The notes under the pieces were generated by a model, which worked only from the letters and a program-made list of their open reading frames with translations, had not been told where the DNA came from and did not search any database. The translations under genes were made by a program, and so were the position numbers. This document shows positions 1-13,700 of a stretch of 64,000 nucleotides of DNA, one piece after another (within the stretch, counting starts at the first letter, position 1; every line of letters begins with the position of its first letter). Source of the DNA: Annulohypoxylon bovei var. microspora (Eukaryota > Ascomycota > Sordariomycetes > Xylariales > Hypoxylaceae); contig MU405265.1 in assembly GCA_022836615.1 (NCBI GenBank), forward strand, positions 1-64,000, read 5' to 3'.

Positions 1-3000
1 CTACTGATACTCCCAAACGCATGGCTTAATTTTTTGCTTAATACCCACTATTCACCATAAGTTAATCAAAACTTCTCGCGCAAAACGCCCTCTTATGCAC
101 TTAATGTAGGTACGTTTTTTAACATGTGATTGGTAATATCTTACATATGGGGCTTTTTTTATTTATGCAATAATACATATGATTAATCATATAAGTACTT
201 AGTTTTAATACTTTTCGGAGCATACGCTAAACGATTATATGCATTTTAAACCTATTAAGGAAGATTGTGGCATTTAATCTCGAAGGTATAACAAGGATTC
301 AATAAGCGTACATGCCTACCTGCATACCTACCGGTATACGAGCTATACGCTTTAGATACCCAGGGCCTCATCACAAGTCTTCTATAGTTAACGGCGTGGC
401 ATCGAATGCCATTAAGGCAACCGCAGCCACCATGCAAAGCAACAAAATCCAAGGCAGTTTCCGTGTATCGGAGAGACGAGTAACAAGGAAGTGAAAGGAT
501 GGGGGTAGTTTCTTTTGTTCGTCTTTCGTCGCCTTGTTTTTGCTACGTCCGGACAACGGCATAAGAAATAACAGGTCATAACCCTTGCTTCCTGTTGTTG
601 TTCATTGGCACATTAATATCCTCCACTTAATGAGATCTACGACGCCAGGAGTACAAGGATATCAACATAGCATGTAGCATTTTAGCACGTGTAATCGAAC
701 ATTTAAGCTTAATTTAAAACCCGAAAAAGATCGTGTTGTAAATAAAAATCCATGTACATTGTTTGATGTTGATGTTATTCGTGATTAATAACAAATAATG
801 CTGAGTAAAACGAAACCATTCAATGGTTATCCCTTTTTCGAATAATGGGTAATGTGTTATATTTATTTACATAACTACCTATGTACTTACTTAAGTACCT
901 AGTAGTAATATACTTAACCACCTTGTAATTGTAACAACAAAGGGGCGGGATAACGATTGTATTATATTTTAAACGATTCGCGTTTGAACTCAAGCCTCAT
1001 TTTTCGCCTTGTTATTAACAAACATCAATATATATCATGATATTATTACGACGCAGCCTTCAATGTAGCCTTATAAGCCTTAAACTCCGTTGGTAAAACT
1101 CACTGATACCTATTTGTGATCAACATTCTTGCGCATTGTAAAGGATGGGAACATTTGGTAAAGTCACTGGACAAAGCTAGGCGACCAAATTTATTCGTAT
1201 TAATAAGAGTATTGTTGATTTAAACGATTATGGCGAGACGTGTCACCTGTTATGGGCTGACCAGCTTTTGGCCCATGCGACTTGTATGAATATTAGGAAA
1301 AAGATAATTCAGCTCACTATTATCTATGGGTATTCGCTATAATACCCACCATCGCTACAATATTGAATGTTACCACCCTTTATGGCAAATATTAGACTAG
1401 AAACAGCAGCCGTTCACCAAGTTATGAAAGGATTGGGTATCGATGACTTTGGCTGATACTGATATCTACCAGCTGAACTTGGGGGCCTTCAATATCGCAG
1501 CCAGAAGTGAAGCCCGGTGAATGACATAAGAAACCACAATCAACAATGAGATTCTCGACTTGTAAAAGGGAGGCCGGAAGTTTTTAATGAGTACTGAAAC
1601 AATCAAAACAAATACCTTACTGAGCTCTGGGCTTGCAAGTATATCGGGAGGTTAGGTTACACGAATGAATGCTGGAAGTCGGTGAAGCCTCATAAGGACC
1701 ACTTAACATGCAGTTAGGCAGTCTGCAGGTCAGTAGCGCGCCGATATTACTTTGAGAAGGCCACACCCATCTATGTACTCGGATATTTCTTCCAGGCGTC
1801 AAATCTTGTGCCTTGTCGCGGTAATGCGGGCGTGCTAATACGTAGCCCCTATACGGACCAGCACCCTACCCAACCTTGTGTATTTCGCTGACCTGTAACA
1901 GCCCGTAGAATGATGCTTAGTTGTAAACCATCCGGGTCCCAGCTTGACACTTAGTTCACTGTGGGCACCACAGGGGGCAATCGTATGAAGATGACTCTTC
2001 ATCGTAGTCAGCCTTTCCCGTCGATTGATTAGGTCTTCGGTGAGTGACTAATGGATCTAGAAGAGTAGGTAGATAGGTGCCTAGCGGAAGCCTGCCTCGT
2101 GGAAATACACACCTTCCCGTTGATTATTTCCCTAAAGAATAAGCAAGCTGCCACGACTCGTCAAGAAAAAGCTGCCCCTGAATTTTGATAGGCCAGCGTT
2201 GAGCCAGTATAGCGCCTTCGAGTCTCATCTAATCAAAGTGGAAGTTACGCAACTCCTCTAAAGGCACAACGACGGTTGCCTGATGGTCCATGTGGGCTTT
2301 GCCATGACGACCCAGCAAAGCATTGGTCGCAATATCAACTTGCACTGGGGTAGGCAGCAACGCTAGCGAGCGTGAACCTAGGATACATGTATCCCGCACA
2401 GTTGGACAAATGAAGATCCGAGATATCCCTGGACCTCCGCCACGTGAGCCTGATCATAACGATTCGGTCTTAGGCTGATAAGATGTCGTCGATGCTTCAT
2501 GAAATGTCCAAATTAGCTACCGAGATTGAGCCTGTAAGAAGAGTGGATACGTTGATAGTGGCTAGCTGAAGTCTTCAATCCAATCCAAAAAAAATCTTTT
2601 TCAGAGCACGAGAACTGGACCGAGTAAGCGATGTATTACTAGCTGCCTTCTTCTTTGGAGCGGTGAACAGTTGGGTATACCGCACACGTGAATATTCACA
2701 TTTACACTTGGGGCAAGAGGCGAGGTGATATTAAACACTAGAAGAGAATAGGAAGTTGTTTAAGAAAAATAAAGATAAAAATTCTCAAGACATGTGAAAT
2801 AATGAGGCGATCCTTACTGATATAACCACTCTAGATCCTTGGTGGAAGGTTCGGGTCGCGCGGGTAGATAGATGTCATTCGCCGTGGTAGGAGGCTATGT
2901 CGTATTTAAGTATTTCTATGTAAGATCTTATGTATGAGTGGTAGTTATTCGAGAAGAAGTTTTGATTAGTCATCATGTTACCCCTGAACCAAGCTGAGAG

Positions 3001-3133
3001 GAGTTAAGAAAAGAATTTACCATTCCTTCCAACATAAAATTCCGCAGAGATTGGAATATAAATCATGTCTTGAGTAGATCGGTCACGGATCTAGTTAGAT
3101 TATGATATGGTGATGGTGTATGCACTATCTATA

Positions 3134-3160
3134 CGGAGGCGACGGAGGCGACGGAGTCGC
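3134..3160. repeat. short tandem repeat, 9-base unit x3
   Basis: Three head-to-tail copies of CGGAGGCGA are visible, the third diverged to CGGAGTCGC. It is GC-rich inside an AT-rich surround and not in a gene. Confidence 0.7.
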
Positions 3161-3310
3161 CGATGAATGGAGATGATGGCAAATCCCGCCCTAGGTCCTT
3201 TCATACCGATACCGTTTAGAAATTCCGGTATTAATCCGAGCGAAGTATTTAGGTCGCGCAGGTCGCGGTAATTGGTGGTCGGAGATAGGGTCGATATCTT
3301 GTAAGGCAGG

Positions 3311-3337
3311 ATAATACCTTAGGTACCTAGGTATTAT
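3311..3337. repeat. palindrome built on the AGGTACCT core
   Basis: The outer nine bases ATAATACCT are the exact reverse complement of the terminal AGGTATTAT, around a centre TAGGTACCT. This is one member of the dispersed TACCTAGGTA-type words found across the non-coding parts of this window. Confidence 0.7.
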
Positions 3338-5702
3338 ATGCTAGATTGATTCAAGTAATCGAAATGCTGCAGATATGAGACAGCCACCGAGGCGATTTTT
3401 GTTTTGTTTGGACGTATATAGATGAAGGGGAAGCGAAATCTGGCCTCTGAGAAATGGGAGATATCGCTGCTCGTTCGGGTGAAAGCAACAACTAATGCCG
3501 TGTGCTATACCGAGGGGTCGTAAGGAGATTTTCTCGCCTAGCGACGGCAATGAAAAATTTATTTCCCACATCGCCATATGCGTAACGTAGCGAGTCGAGC
3601 ATGCTTTGATAGTTAGCATGTGCTATATAATATCAATATCACCTTGCCTCCCTTGTAAGAACAGACTTTGTTTTCACTCTGTATTTTCACGATTCCGTGC
3701 CCTTGAGGGTGTCTCATGAGGAACGAAGACTATGTAGACATGTAAGTTATCATCGAAGGACAACATGATTTGCCTTTGTATGATGAGTTATATTTATGCC
3801 CCCAATGGACTTAAACACGTCGTTGGGTTAGCATGCGGCTCTTTGACCGGCTTTGAGGCTCTTCTCAGGAGTTTGTAGGTATGTAGGAGAACCGTGAATC
3901 ATTGGACTAGTTCCAATGCAGCATCCGGGGATCCACCGGTGCAATTCAAGGTTCAACTTGAAAAGTCCTAGATAGATCAGGTAAGCGATCTCAAGCGTGG
4001 TCTGTCATCCCGCAAGATCGGAACGCCCTATAATATAGAGCTCCACCCCACGTTCTAACTGAAATGTGCACAACCTACGCAGTTTTGACTTTCTACAGGA
4101 TTTTGTGTAATAGATGATATTTTAAGTTTCGGTGAATCCTTACCACTACGGTCATTCTTCATATTCGGTGCTACCTATTCTCGTCGCCATCCTTCTGCCT
4201 ATCTTGCTACTATAGGTGCCTACCTACTTAGAGAGGTAGCAAAAATTGCACTGAATCACCTCAAGCCATTTGTGGATCACTCGTGGTCAGCGAGTAGGAC
4301 CCCCAAAGCCGCCTAACTGTATTTATTATAGCACAGAGCCTGCCTACGGTAGGGAAACTACAACATATTTCGGGCGACATATCTATCTCACGACCATAAA
4401 TTACCTAGATCGAGGGCAATGGTGCCTACACGCCAACGACAAACTATTTCACCAATGTGACTTTATGACTTATACCGAAAGAATCTTGTTGCCCGGTGTA
4501 TCGATCGGTGTATATGCTTGTCGTCTATTTCTATCGAATTGGATATTCAAGGCGTTTGTCGAGATGTTTGTTCGATACAGGGCGACGCGTTTGTGGTGGT
4601 AGGTTGACAATAGGTTGTGGATGATTTACAGAAGTGGATTTAAACACGTTGTTCAATTGTTGGCTGAACAATTGGGCACAGCTGAATTAAAAAATAATAA
4701 TAATCAATGGTCAAGAGAAGAACAGCAAGATGTGAGCCTTGATGAAGAAAGAAAGATAGATAGAAGGAGGATACTTCCTAACTCATATTGCCGGGACGGA
4801 AGGGGGGAAGTGGTAAAACCCGAATTTTTAAGCCGCAATTGGGCGCGACCCACGCGAACCACCTGGCGCAAGGCAACAAGTTTTTAACGAGTTTCACAGT
4901 GTTAGACATACAGTATACAGCTATTTTTCAATGTACCTCATCCATGGATGAATTTTGGTTCTAGTAGCCTGCTCAAGGCCGCGAACCCTTAAACAGACAT
5001 AAGAAGCTGCTCTCGTCGTTTGATTTAGTTGTTTTCGATTTTCCAATTACAAGTTCCTGGCTGCAGACATTCATTCAACCTTTATACTCATATTTCAGTC
5101 CATCAAATGAGTACTTTATACCGGGATAGATCAACTACCCATCCACAAATTACAAATCTTTGCGAAACTTCCCCTCTATCTAAATAATATTCACTCCTCA
5201 GACTACCCCTCGTCTCAATGATCTCGAACTTTCAGTTTCTTCAAAGATATAGAATATCCTACACAGTATTTGGGTAAAGTAAGCCAATGCGTTTGCCTGT
5301 ATCATTCGCCACTCAATCGCCGATGCGCCATTACTGATTCACGATTTGTCATGTCCTTGCAGACCTTGACTTTAATCACATGAATCCGAGAGTCACTTTC
5401 TGTTTTCTACGCGGCTACGCAATGATCGTTCAAGCAAAATACCTATCATTTTCTATATTCACGAGTACTTGCTGGCTTGCAGGGACTATATGAGTGTGTC
5501 GTCGATAATACTCCTTACGGATAAAAGACGAGTCATATTCTGACTGACCCCTAATTCATCTTATATTTTCATTCCAACCCATTGGATATAAACAATTTTT
5601 AAGAGAAGGTTTGTTTCCCTCGCCCAATCGCTTTCAGGGGAGTTTGGTATTTATAGTCCGCTAGGAAGTTCTTAAATCGTAGGTATCTACTACCTCGCCA
5701 CT

Positions 5703-8192
5703 ATGCCCCAGAAAGACGTTGCTCTGTCTTTCACGAATTACCTCCGGAAGGCTTCAAAACTCCGCTGCCCGATTCAAGGTTGTGGTGACGAATTTCCTGA
5801 TATTGACGACCGGATACGAACACATGTACAATCGCGCCATCGGAATCTTTTAGGCGGCCGAGATATCGCCCATGTCGTCCAACAGATTAAGAGGGGAGAT
5901 CCCGAAGCTCTTAAGTAAGTATTCCTTCCACCAAATAACTCAGGCTAGCTGACAATGACGAAGGCTACCAGACCCAGGAGGCGGACAGAGAGATGCACCA
6001 ACCGATAAAGATGGAGGGAACGATGTTAGCCCGTTTAAAAGGCGTAAATCCCCAGCCTCGTCGATAAAAGGCCGAGCTAGGTCCACAAGTCCTCCTAGAC
6101 GGTCCAGAGCTCGGGTTACGTCAGGTACTAACAACGACCCTGAATTTAGCAGAGCTACTCAAGTAGGGAAACTTTGGAACCCAGAAGATATTACATCACC
6201 TTCCTCTCTACGCCTTAACCAACCATCTCGGCCGTCAAGGAATGTTAGCCAACCTAAGGGTCGGACAGACATTGCTGAAGATGATAGTGAATCTAGTAAA
6301 ATTATTAAACAGCCCGAAACTCGGCCAATCAGTCAGGAGCAGCTGATAGCCGAGGTCAAAGGTATTTATGCAGGGCTTGTTATGGTCGAGTCGAAATGCA
6401 TTGAGGTGGACAATGCCCAATCAACGCAGAATGATACGCAGTTGAACAATGAACAATGGCAGGCATTGATAGCGTTACACAGAACGCTACTTCACGAGCA
6501 CCACGACTTCTTCCTGGCCTCGCAACACCCATCCGCTAGCCCGGCTCTTCGACGGTTAGCATCCAAGTACGCTATGCCAGCTAGAATGTGGCGACATGGC
6601 ATCCACTCATTTCTTGAATTATTACGCCATCGGCTACCACATTCTCTCGAGCATATGTTAACGTTTATTTACTTGGCTTACTCGATGATGGCTCTTTTAT
6701 ATGAAACTGTGCCGGCTTTCGAAGATACTTGGATTGAGTGTTTAGGAGATCTGGGAAGATATAGGTCCGTAAACATGTGACGATGCTAATGGCTGAAAAC
6801 TTATGCGTAATATAGGATGGCTATCGAAGACGACGATATCCGTGATAGAGAGGTCTGGACATCTGTATCTCGACACTGGTACTCGAAGGCGTCTGATAAG
6901 GCACCAACTACGGGGCGGCTGTACCACCATCTTGCAATTCTAGCACGGCCAAACCCCCTGCAGCAGCTTTATTATTATACCAAGTCTCTCTGCGTCCCTA
7001 TCCCCTTTCCCTCGGCTCGCGAGTCAATTATGACTTTGTTTGACCCCATTCTTGATCCGACGAGCCCCCAGCATTCGCGATTGAACCCAATAGACGTGGC
7101 CTTTGTTAAGGCACACGCTATTCTGTTTAGCAACAGGTCTCCTGAAGACTTCCTCCCTACGGTTACTAAGTTTTGCAGCGCGCTGGACAACCATATTGGT
7201 AGAACTACTAGGAAATGGATGGAGTCTGGGTAAGCTTCGTCAACTATTCTTGAATCCGTTTTCTCCTTACTATACTAACACTGAGGCAGGTACTACATAG
7301 CTATTTCTAACTGCTGTGCCCTCTTGTCTTACGGCCAAGATGATAACGCCATCTTGAAGACACTTCGCCCACAACACTCGGAGGAATCGGCTAAGCCGGA
7401 CCCGATCATTGAAAAGGCTATTTCCGAATACAAGCCTAGTAGAACGGAAGATGGCGCTATTAAACTTTTCGAGGACACATGCGATGTTGTCTTACGTAGG
7501 CTCGGTGATCTTAATGTAAGTTGCCCTTCCGAGTTGGTCTCAGTACTACTGGGAACTGATTCAATTTTGCGTAGACTCTCCCGTTTCTACACGTGGTCCT
7601 GGTCTTCATATTCCACCTTACGCATTTCCCCGGTGCGATGCCATTTATTGAGAAGAGATTCCCCTGGAAACTTGTTTCTCTTCAACTAAATTCACTCCTG
7701 CTCTCCTATAGGGAGCACCATCGGATCCAGGATGAGCAGTTTCCTAGACCAGACAAGGAGTTTGCCCCTCGACCGTTGCCGGAGGACTTCGCCACGAAGG
7801 GTCTAGTTTGGGTGGACAAGTACTTCCCCAACGACTGGTTCTCCAACGACAAGATCGACGACGATGAAAAGTATTTCGAAGTGGCATCCATGACTGATAA
7901 CCGTAAGGAGAGGATCCTATGGCTTGGGTGTCGTATTGCGAGGTTCGCAAAATGGCTTACCTACGATGAAACGCTGCATCAATTTGGTGTCGTGTCCTCC
8001 TATGAAAAGGAGATGCATAACGTTGCCAAGGACACGGACATGAGGACCGTCTCTGAAACCGCTGAGTCAGCCTCTCGCGGCTCTACGTTTGACTCCATAA
8101 CTACTATGGGGATCACGACATCTGAAAAAGACGATGAAGATATGATAGATGTCGATGAAGCTCTGGCTTATAAGCCGATTATTCGCCAATAA
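5703..8192 (+). CDS. EST1/SMG-type DNA/RNA-binding domain protein with N-terminal C2H2 finger
   Basis: Five exons: 5703-5914, 5964-6764, 6816-7229, 7290-7515 and 7575-8192. All four introns (49-60 bases) are GT-AG and every junction keeps frame, giving about 756 residues. Exon 1 carries one C2H2-like finger (C22, C27, H41, H46). A Ser/Arg/Pro-rich linker follows to about residue 200. The rest matches the fungal EST1/SMG5-7 type: an alpha-helical, TPR-like part with MWRHGIHSFLELLRHRLPH, then the conserved string GRLYHHLAILARPNPLQQLY and, later, GLVWVDKYFPNDWFSNDKID. Family members bind telomerase RNA or nonsense-mediated-decay factors, but filamentous fungi carry many paralogues of unknown role. 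This one sits alone between gene deserts. The family call is firm. A telomere or decay role is inference only. Confidence 0.8.
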
Positions 8193-9191
8193 TAATATCA
8201 CAATGGGTCACTCCTCTTGATAGCTCGGAATAGCGGAGGGTCTTGACTCTAGACCTCGATGCTATGTGATGTTGTTATGGGGTATATCATTGGCTGGAAA
8301 CTTCTAGCAACATTGAGCAGATTGGCACTTCACTCATACTCAGCATCCTTTCTTTATCTCTATGCAATACCTTTTCTCTTGTATATTAGTCTATGAGCGT
8401 TGATACAAGTATTACCTACCCCCCCTTCTAATATTGCCGGCACTGTATCAACAGTGGCGTCATGTCGCGGATGCCATATTTTCACTTCTACCCCTCAACG
8501 AGAAGGTTAGTTATTTTTCTCTAATCCTATATCTCACTTTATATTTGTTCAATGAGTAATTAATTTGTATTCATATATTAGGTCATATAAGTAGCGGTGT
8601 TTCTACACTGTCACCTTGTATTGAAAAATTGTCTGCCTCATCCTCTTTATGGGTAATATCAGCGAGGACCAATCTCTGGGACACATGATCCCTGAATGGT
8701 AGCCGAACCGCCGGTGCTGAGTAAGGCTGTCAGATCTTGATTCTCGGTGACTCCTTAGATCTTAGGACCAAGGAGCTGACCTGGCGATCATGGAATATGA
8801 ACCCTACCAGTTCAGGTGGAAAGCTACGGCTCAATTGGCTCCAAGGGACATAATTAGGCAACCTTATTGTCAAACGGAACCTTTAACTCTTACTTTCAAA
8901 CCCCACCAACGGATTCATTCACCTTCAGCTACCTAGGTAGGTACCAGGTATGAAATTTATCGCCCACTGAGCACCAAAAATAGAACCAGCACAGCCACAG
9001 ATGCTTGCCAATCGGGCTGCGTCGAGACGCGCAATAGCAGCCGATTCATCGGCTGAGGTGACGCGGAATATTACTCTAAAACCTTATACTTACTTCCGTA
9101 CTGCAGCATATTGACCATTGGTGTTTGATGGGTCGCTTGTTAACACTTGAGACGTTAAGACTCTTCCCCCCCCTTTGCTTCGGTGGGACTG

Positions 9192-9223
9192 TCGGGCTAT
9201 CGGGTTATCGGGTTATCGGGCTA
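9192..9223. repeat. tandem 8-mer TCGGGYTA x4
   Basis: Four consecutive octamers TCGGGCTA/TCGGGTTA are followed by the partial unit ACGGGG. It resembles a G-rich telomere-like word but is not TTAGGG and is internal. Confidence 0.75.
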
Positions 9224-9813
9224 ACGGGGTTGGAATCTTGATTAGATGTATAATCTCAAAGTACTTAGGTAGTATTAATGGTAATTAATTGCGAGCAGCG
9301 TGTGGTTACATACATTTCGACCGATCATTTTGTGTTACAGAGGTCTACGATGACTCGGATGCCTCAATTCTAAGGCGAGACACGATGTCCAATTCCTGCA
9401 CGTACCCTTACTACCTATGCAGGGAGTTATTAACTAACTTCGGTTACTTTACATCTGTAGTAGTCCATACACGTTCATGCAAGGTATGTGCTACTTAACA
9501 TAGTATTGGTTCATGCCTCGCAGCTAAATACCTCTAACGGCATACTTTCTCCAAAGGGGCTTGAATACCCCTCAACGTACAGGACATCCATTGATTGTCT
9601 TAAAACAATCTTCCAAACGTAGCGTTCTGCAGGACACCTTTAATATTTCGACCGAGCAGCAAGCGCCCGCGATAAGAGCGTTAAAAAACAGAATATTTAC
9701 CTGGGTATTAAGGGAAAAGCATGGTATATTTGCGCGGCTAATGATTATATATTGGGGGCTGCGAAGCCCCTGTGCACAGTAAGCGATCCCCCAATGCCAG
9801 GGCTCCGTAAGAT

Positions 9814-9836
9814 TGTAGGTAGGTAGGTAGGTACCT
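9814..9836. repeat. GTAGGTAGGTAGGTACCTTAC word cluster
   Basis: Repeated GTAG tetramers run into GGTACC. This is a copy of the dispersed ACCTAGGT/AGGTACCT family in a non-coding stretch. Confidence 0.6.
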
Positions 9837-10738
9837 TACTACATGCATATCACAATCTCAAGCTTGCTAGAATCTACATATAAATGCGGCTTACGGACAG
9901 CTTAGGTGTTATAACCCTATCTACGTACTATAATATCTTCGCGAAGTGCTATTTCACGCTGACAGTCGTAAGATTGCATATGTCTCTTGTCTTGTGATCA
10001 TAAGCAACATTAAGTACGTCAGATTATTATTCATCTGCCTGATTTACATAAGTGCATATAGAACCCGAGCCCAGGCCGGTATGTCACTATTGCACCTACA
10101 TACTCTCTTACCGAGAACCTACGTACCTAGTCTTGGGCATTCAGCTGCGTCGTTCAAAAGGCATATTCCTTTTTAAACCAAGCCTCTCGAGCCACAAACA
10201 CGCACTTTTAGTCGTCAGTTAATCTCTTCTCATTGCGTTGCGAGATACCGAATGTAGCCTCATCTCATATTTGGAGTACTTTTGATAAAGAGTAACAGCG
10301 GTTAGCAAGGCAACGTATGGAATACGTGCCGAGTATGCAAGGAAGATAAACAGTAAGTTACCTAGCAGGTAGTAGTCAATAATAGGATATATATAAACCC
10401 TGCAAAGGTTCGTTTTGCTGCCTTAGGTTGCCTGGCCTCGATCTAGTAGGATCTGTTTGATCCTTAGACCGAGAGGGTTGCAATTATAAGTCTATGATGG
10501 TATACTCTAACCATTGTTGTAACTCCAAAACAAGCCTTTTGTATATAAACACATATAGAACAATAAATAAATCATGTTTTTTTCCGCTAATAAATTCGCG
10601 AATAATTGAGGGTGTAGGCAATGACATCGTGGAGCTCCCGCTTATAAAACATGGATTACCTCTTAAGGCTACCCACATAGGTGTACCGTACCTAATCTAT
10701 TATGTACATAGGTGGTAATTCAGGAGGTGGGGTAGTCC

Positions 10739-10756
10739 TTGTACCTAGGTACCTAG
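10739..10756. repeat. TACCTAGGTACCTAG palindromic word
   Basis: Two overlapping palindromes (ACCTAGGT and GGTACC) lie in a gene-free stretch. It belongs to the same dispersed family. Confidence 0.6.
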
Positions 10757-13700
10757 CCAAACACAACATTGAACGTCTCATAAAGATGGTGTTGGAACGT
10801 ACACAGTGCTCGCAAAAGCACATCTCTTATAGTTAGTTACCTACCTAGATGTTGTATCATAACTGATACCTAGGTATGTTGCAATAATCTTGAAATGTGC
10901 ATTTTACCAGGAATGCAATACGATTAGCTACCTATCTGGGCATGTTTTCGGTGAGGAAAACGACCACCCCACAAAACCGGATTACCGGGTGTGGGAGGGC
11001 TTGATTGCCTGGGGGGAATGACGCCAGTTCCGCATAACTAGACTAAGGGACTAGGTAAAGGGATATACTTCCAGACAAGCAAGGCTCTCGTTATGCCTAC
11101 ACTAGGTACCCTCCGTGTCTCAGCCTTCTAGTTTCGAAGAGGTCCATAGACATAGGGCCAAAATAGAACTAACTGACTCGATCAGACTTCATCACGTCGA
11201 TGATGTGATATATTGACAGTGCGTGCCCCCCTGACCGATACTTCTCATACAAGTAGAATCTGTTAGATGAATGGATGAGGCAGCCGCAAGGAAGAGGCGC
11301 AAACCGCAGCCGCATGCGATGGAAAATATTTTCGCACAGCAACAGACGGTGTAGATAGGATTTCCTAGTCCTACATGACCTCTATGACAATATTCGCCAA
11401 ATTAAGAACCCCGGATAGATGATGTTTCACGGCGAGGTGAGGTAGGAAACCGCCAGTTGAATGGGTCGCCTAATTTCCCTCGAGACTGTGGAACCTTCGC
11501 TTCTAGTATCTACTCTTGGAGTCCTAAATCAACTCGAATAACACACAAAAAAGGCTGCCTCGAAACTGCTCAGATTAGGATTCGACGTCAGAAATGGCGG
11601 GTGTACAGCTGTTGGGCGACGTGATATTATTACTCACTGATCATACCCGCTCATGGCGCAGTAGGACTCAAAGACGTCGCAATATCGATCACAGAATCTA
11701 GACGCGTGCGAATGTTAGTTCTCTCGATCTTACACCCGATTACCGGGCGTCAACGAGTGTTACTGCGAAGCTGGGCGCAAGGCAACAGGAGCAGCCTAGC
11801 ATACACTTGTCAATTAGAGAAATAGGAGGGTACAAGAACCTCTAGGCTCATCATCTTATCTCCAGGAAAATACACAGATATACATACGGATTGATGGAAT
11901 TACTTCAGTGCTGTGTCTTGCGGTCGTATCTTCAAGCCATGCTGTCGTGCGTAATCTACCCCTAATGCCGGCACTTCATCCACGACGTGGGGTTTTAGGC
12001 AGGAAACGTAAGTATGACTCATGGATATCGTAGATTGGATTCGTCATGCTGCCGACCGAGTTATATCCATCGATATTGATAGCTTAAGTCCTTGAGAGTT
12101 CGGGCTATGTTGCCGGCGAATCGGGGATAAGGCGTACAGTCGACGGAAAGACTCCATGCTCAGGCGTTCAAGTATAACACTAGATATAATACCACACATC
12201 AGCTACATCAATCTATTCATGCCAGAGAACTTTGAGATTCAGTTTACTGAAAGTTCAACGTGAGGTTGTGTTGACTAGAACGTGAGCCACTTACACATCT
12301 ACCTAGTTACCCCTATTCAGGGGTAACCGACCATGTTGTGTATCTTGACCTATAAACACTTATTTTTCTTGTTGCAACCACCGAACTGTAGGTCCACGTA
12401 TTCGTGCGGCGGGATTCTTAAACATTTGAAGTTTAGATGCGCATGTCGCGTAGTCCCTTGAGCACAAGCGTATTGTAGGTGAACTATGAACCACGGCGAT
12501 TAGGACAACATACCCTAGAGGATAAAGTTGATGACCTAACATTTAAAGACTCTTCATAAGTTCAATGCACACTCTGAACCTAAGACTCTGAGGCCATTCT
12601 GATTAGGTTTAATGTCGGCGCTGTACTTGAGTTGTGGTAGATAGTCGTCGTATGTATCCCTCGATGGGTATCGTGCCCGACGGCGTCGGGGAAAGTGGAA
12701 TGAAGTTGATAGATATACATAAGGCTGAAAGTGACTATTGTTTGATAATATATATATAAAATACCAACCCGTTTAGAGTTCGAGCGCACGTGGCCCGTAC
12801 CCAGATTCAGGGGCAGCCAATCATCAAGCATACCTTAGTAGTTGTAAGCATTCACTAGCTCCTTATTCGTTATTAGCGATTGCTATATCTCAAGCAAGTA
12901 GAATCATAATTACCGTATGCCTGTAAATGAAAATAAAACCAAAGGTGAAGATTGCAAGGTAAAGGGGCTTGCTAGGTACTTACTTGTATGAAGCCACCCC
13001 TATCAATCGATAGAGGTATGAGCTGTGTGCATGTTTAAAAACCAAGCTCTAGTTACGCGATGCGATATTTCAGTTAAACTCACCAAGTCTTGCTATGCAT
13101 GTAGCTATTGCTTAGTGTATTAAATAGGAACCCTTCTCACCCGACTGGGTTCAGGGGCTACTTGATGGTTGACATAAGCAGACCACTGAGCACTTTTCAA
13201 AAAGGAAACTTGGAATAAAACCTTCGATTAGATGGATGGTATTCCATTCAATGTTCTAAATCTCGACATTCATATGCTAAATATCGATTAGGGGGGTTCC
13301 AGGTACCTTAGGTAGGTAGATAGATTGGGCAGTGCTGGGCGCACAACAACTGCAACTGTCGGGGCCCATGGACAACATTGCTTTTTTTAATAAGTAGAAA
13401 ACGATTAGTTTAACATGGATATTAAGGCGATATGAGAAAGATATTTGATTCTAGAAATGTTGACCTCTTTTGCTGAACTTTGTATGAGACAGGATACCCG
13501 ATGAGAGGAGGTCGCTTTGAGAGCCTGGACCCACTAGGGGAGGAACCCAATTTTTTCATTTCTCGGTGGCTGTTTGAGATATACTTCTTTTATAAAGTGC
13601 TACCGTCGATTTGAGAATGGCTTATGAGATTTTCCGAATGGGTTTGGTAACCATAATCGAACACAGATTGAGAAAGTGGAAGTTTGCATTCGCTAAACTT

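Larger units (their letters stand above)
1..5702. other. AT-rich gene-free region
   Basis: No frame here has coding character. Open stretches are short, often lack an ATG, and hit stops in all frames. Composition is clearly AT-rich for the first 1.4 kb and mixed afterwards. A 9-base tandem lies at 3134-3160 and a near-perfect palindrome at 3311-3337. The region is best read as intergenic desert with decayed repeats. I see no recognisable transposase or reverse transcriptase motif. Confidence 0.6.
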
